Below the pieces are notes generated by a model. The model searched no databases and was not told where the DNA came from. It worked only from the letters and a program-made list of their open reading frames with translations. Positions 63,928 to 64,000 of a stretch of 64,000 bases of DNA are shown here, one piece after another. The DNA is from an uncultured Muribaculaceae bacterium (GTDB lineage Bacteria > Bacteroidota > Bacteroidia > Bacteroidales > Muribaculaceae). The translations under genes and the position numbers were made by a program. Every line of letters begins with the position of its first letter. The stretch's first letter is position 1. Location of the stretch: NCBI GenBank assembly GCA_910587235.1, contig CAJUKD010000013.1:10800-74799 (forward strand), given 5' to 3'.

Positions 63928-64000
63928 ATTGTTGAATTTCTGAATTATCAATGATTCGGTAAAAATCACCGAAGTGGTTGAAACTTAAGTTAATATATCG

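Overview
The window is a chromosomal segment of a Bacteroidota bacterium, order Bacteroidales. The gene content resembles Muribaculaceae and related gut commensals, but that family-level placement is inference. Supporting signs are promoters of the form TTTG-N19/20-TAnnTTTG, a type IX secretion plug protein with cargo-type C-termini, and Bacteroidales families such as DUF4493, DUF4252, DUF4827, DUF3109, DUF5103 and DUF4153. There is also a dipeptidyl peptidase III of the HECLGH type and a type B ribosomal protein L31 without cysteines. Genes are dense and on both strands. I see no rRNA, CRISPR array, transposase or complete prophage.

Layout, 1-25 kb. The window opens with the end of a calcium-type P-type ATPase and two small hypothetical genes. 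A tRNA-Arg(TCT) and the leftward run aspS, Nif3-like, zinc-ribbon coiled-coil protein follow. Next is an AraC regulator divergent from an RND efflux operon (adaptor, pump, TolC-like channel), a sodium:neurotransmitter-type transporter and a small membrane protein. A leftward block holds a DUF3109 protein and ung with the type IX plug gene. tRNA-Arg(CCG) faces a DUF4373-like gene, and prfA, a DUF4153 membrane protein, pyrF and maf run rightward. A leftward operon then has a deoxycytidylate deaminase, an S41 protease, 5-formyltetrahydrofolate cyclo-ligase and an esterase.

Layout, 25-45 kb. ftsY, rimO, a menF-like isochorismate synthase and two overlapping SGNH hydrolase genes run rightward. An SLC45-type sugar transporter, L-serine dehydratase and flavodoxin follow. 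A 1534-residue secreted protein with a type IX sorting tail lies on the other strand. Then come a CNNM/CorC protein, a DHH phosphoesterase, a DUF4827 lipoprotein, a glmM-like mutase and an N-acetylglucosamine kinase.

Layout, 45-64 kb. The 3' end of the kinase gene and its terminator are duplicated as a 241-bp direct repeat. The two copies enclose 1176 bp of foreign-looking DNA carrying a KilA-N gene broken by one in-frame stop. Beyond it are an ECF sigma factor, an anti-sigma-like protein, a DUF4252 lipoprotein, a DUF5131 protein, ftsE and rpmE. An operon of three related DUF4493 surface lipoproteins follows, then a holin-like protein, a repeat-containing secreted protein, a B3/4-domain protein and a threonylcarbamoyl-AMP synthase. 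An iron alcohol dehydrogenase and dipeptidyl peptidase III close the window.

The most unusual locus is 45.1-46.8 kb. Inside the insert, two promoter-like elements face each other across the KilA-N leader. The rightward one would make an RNA of about 47 nt, ending in a hairpin and U-tract, wholly antisense to that leader. This is inferred from sequence pattern alone.
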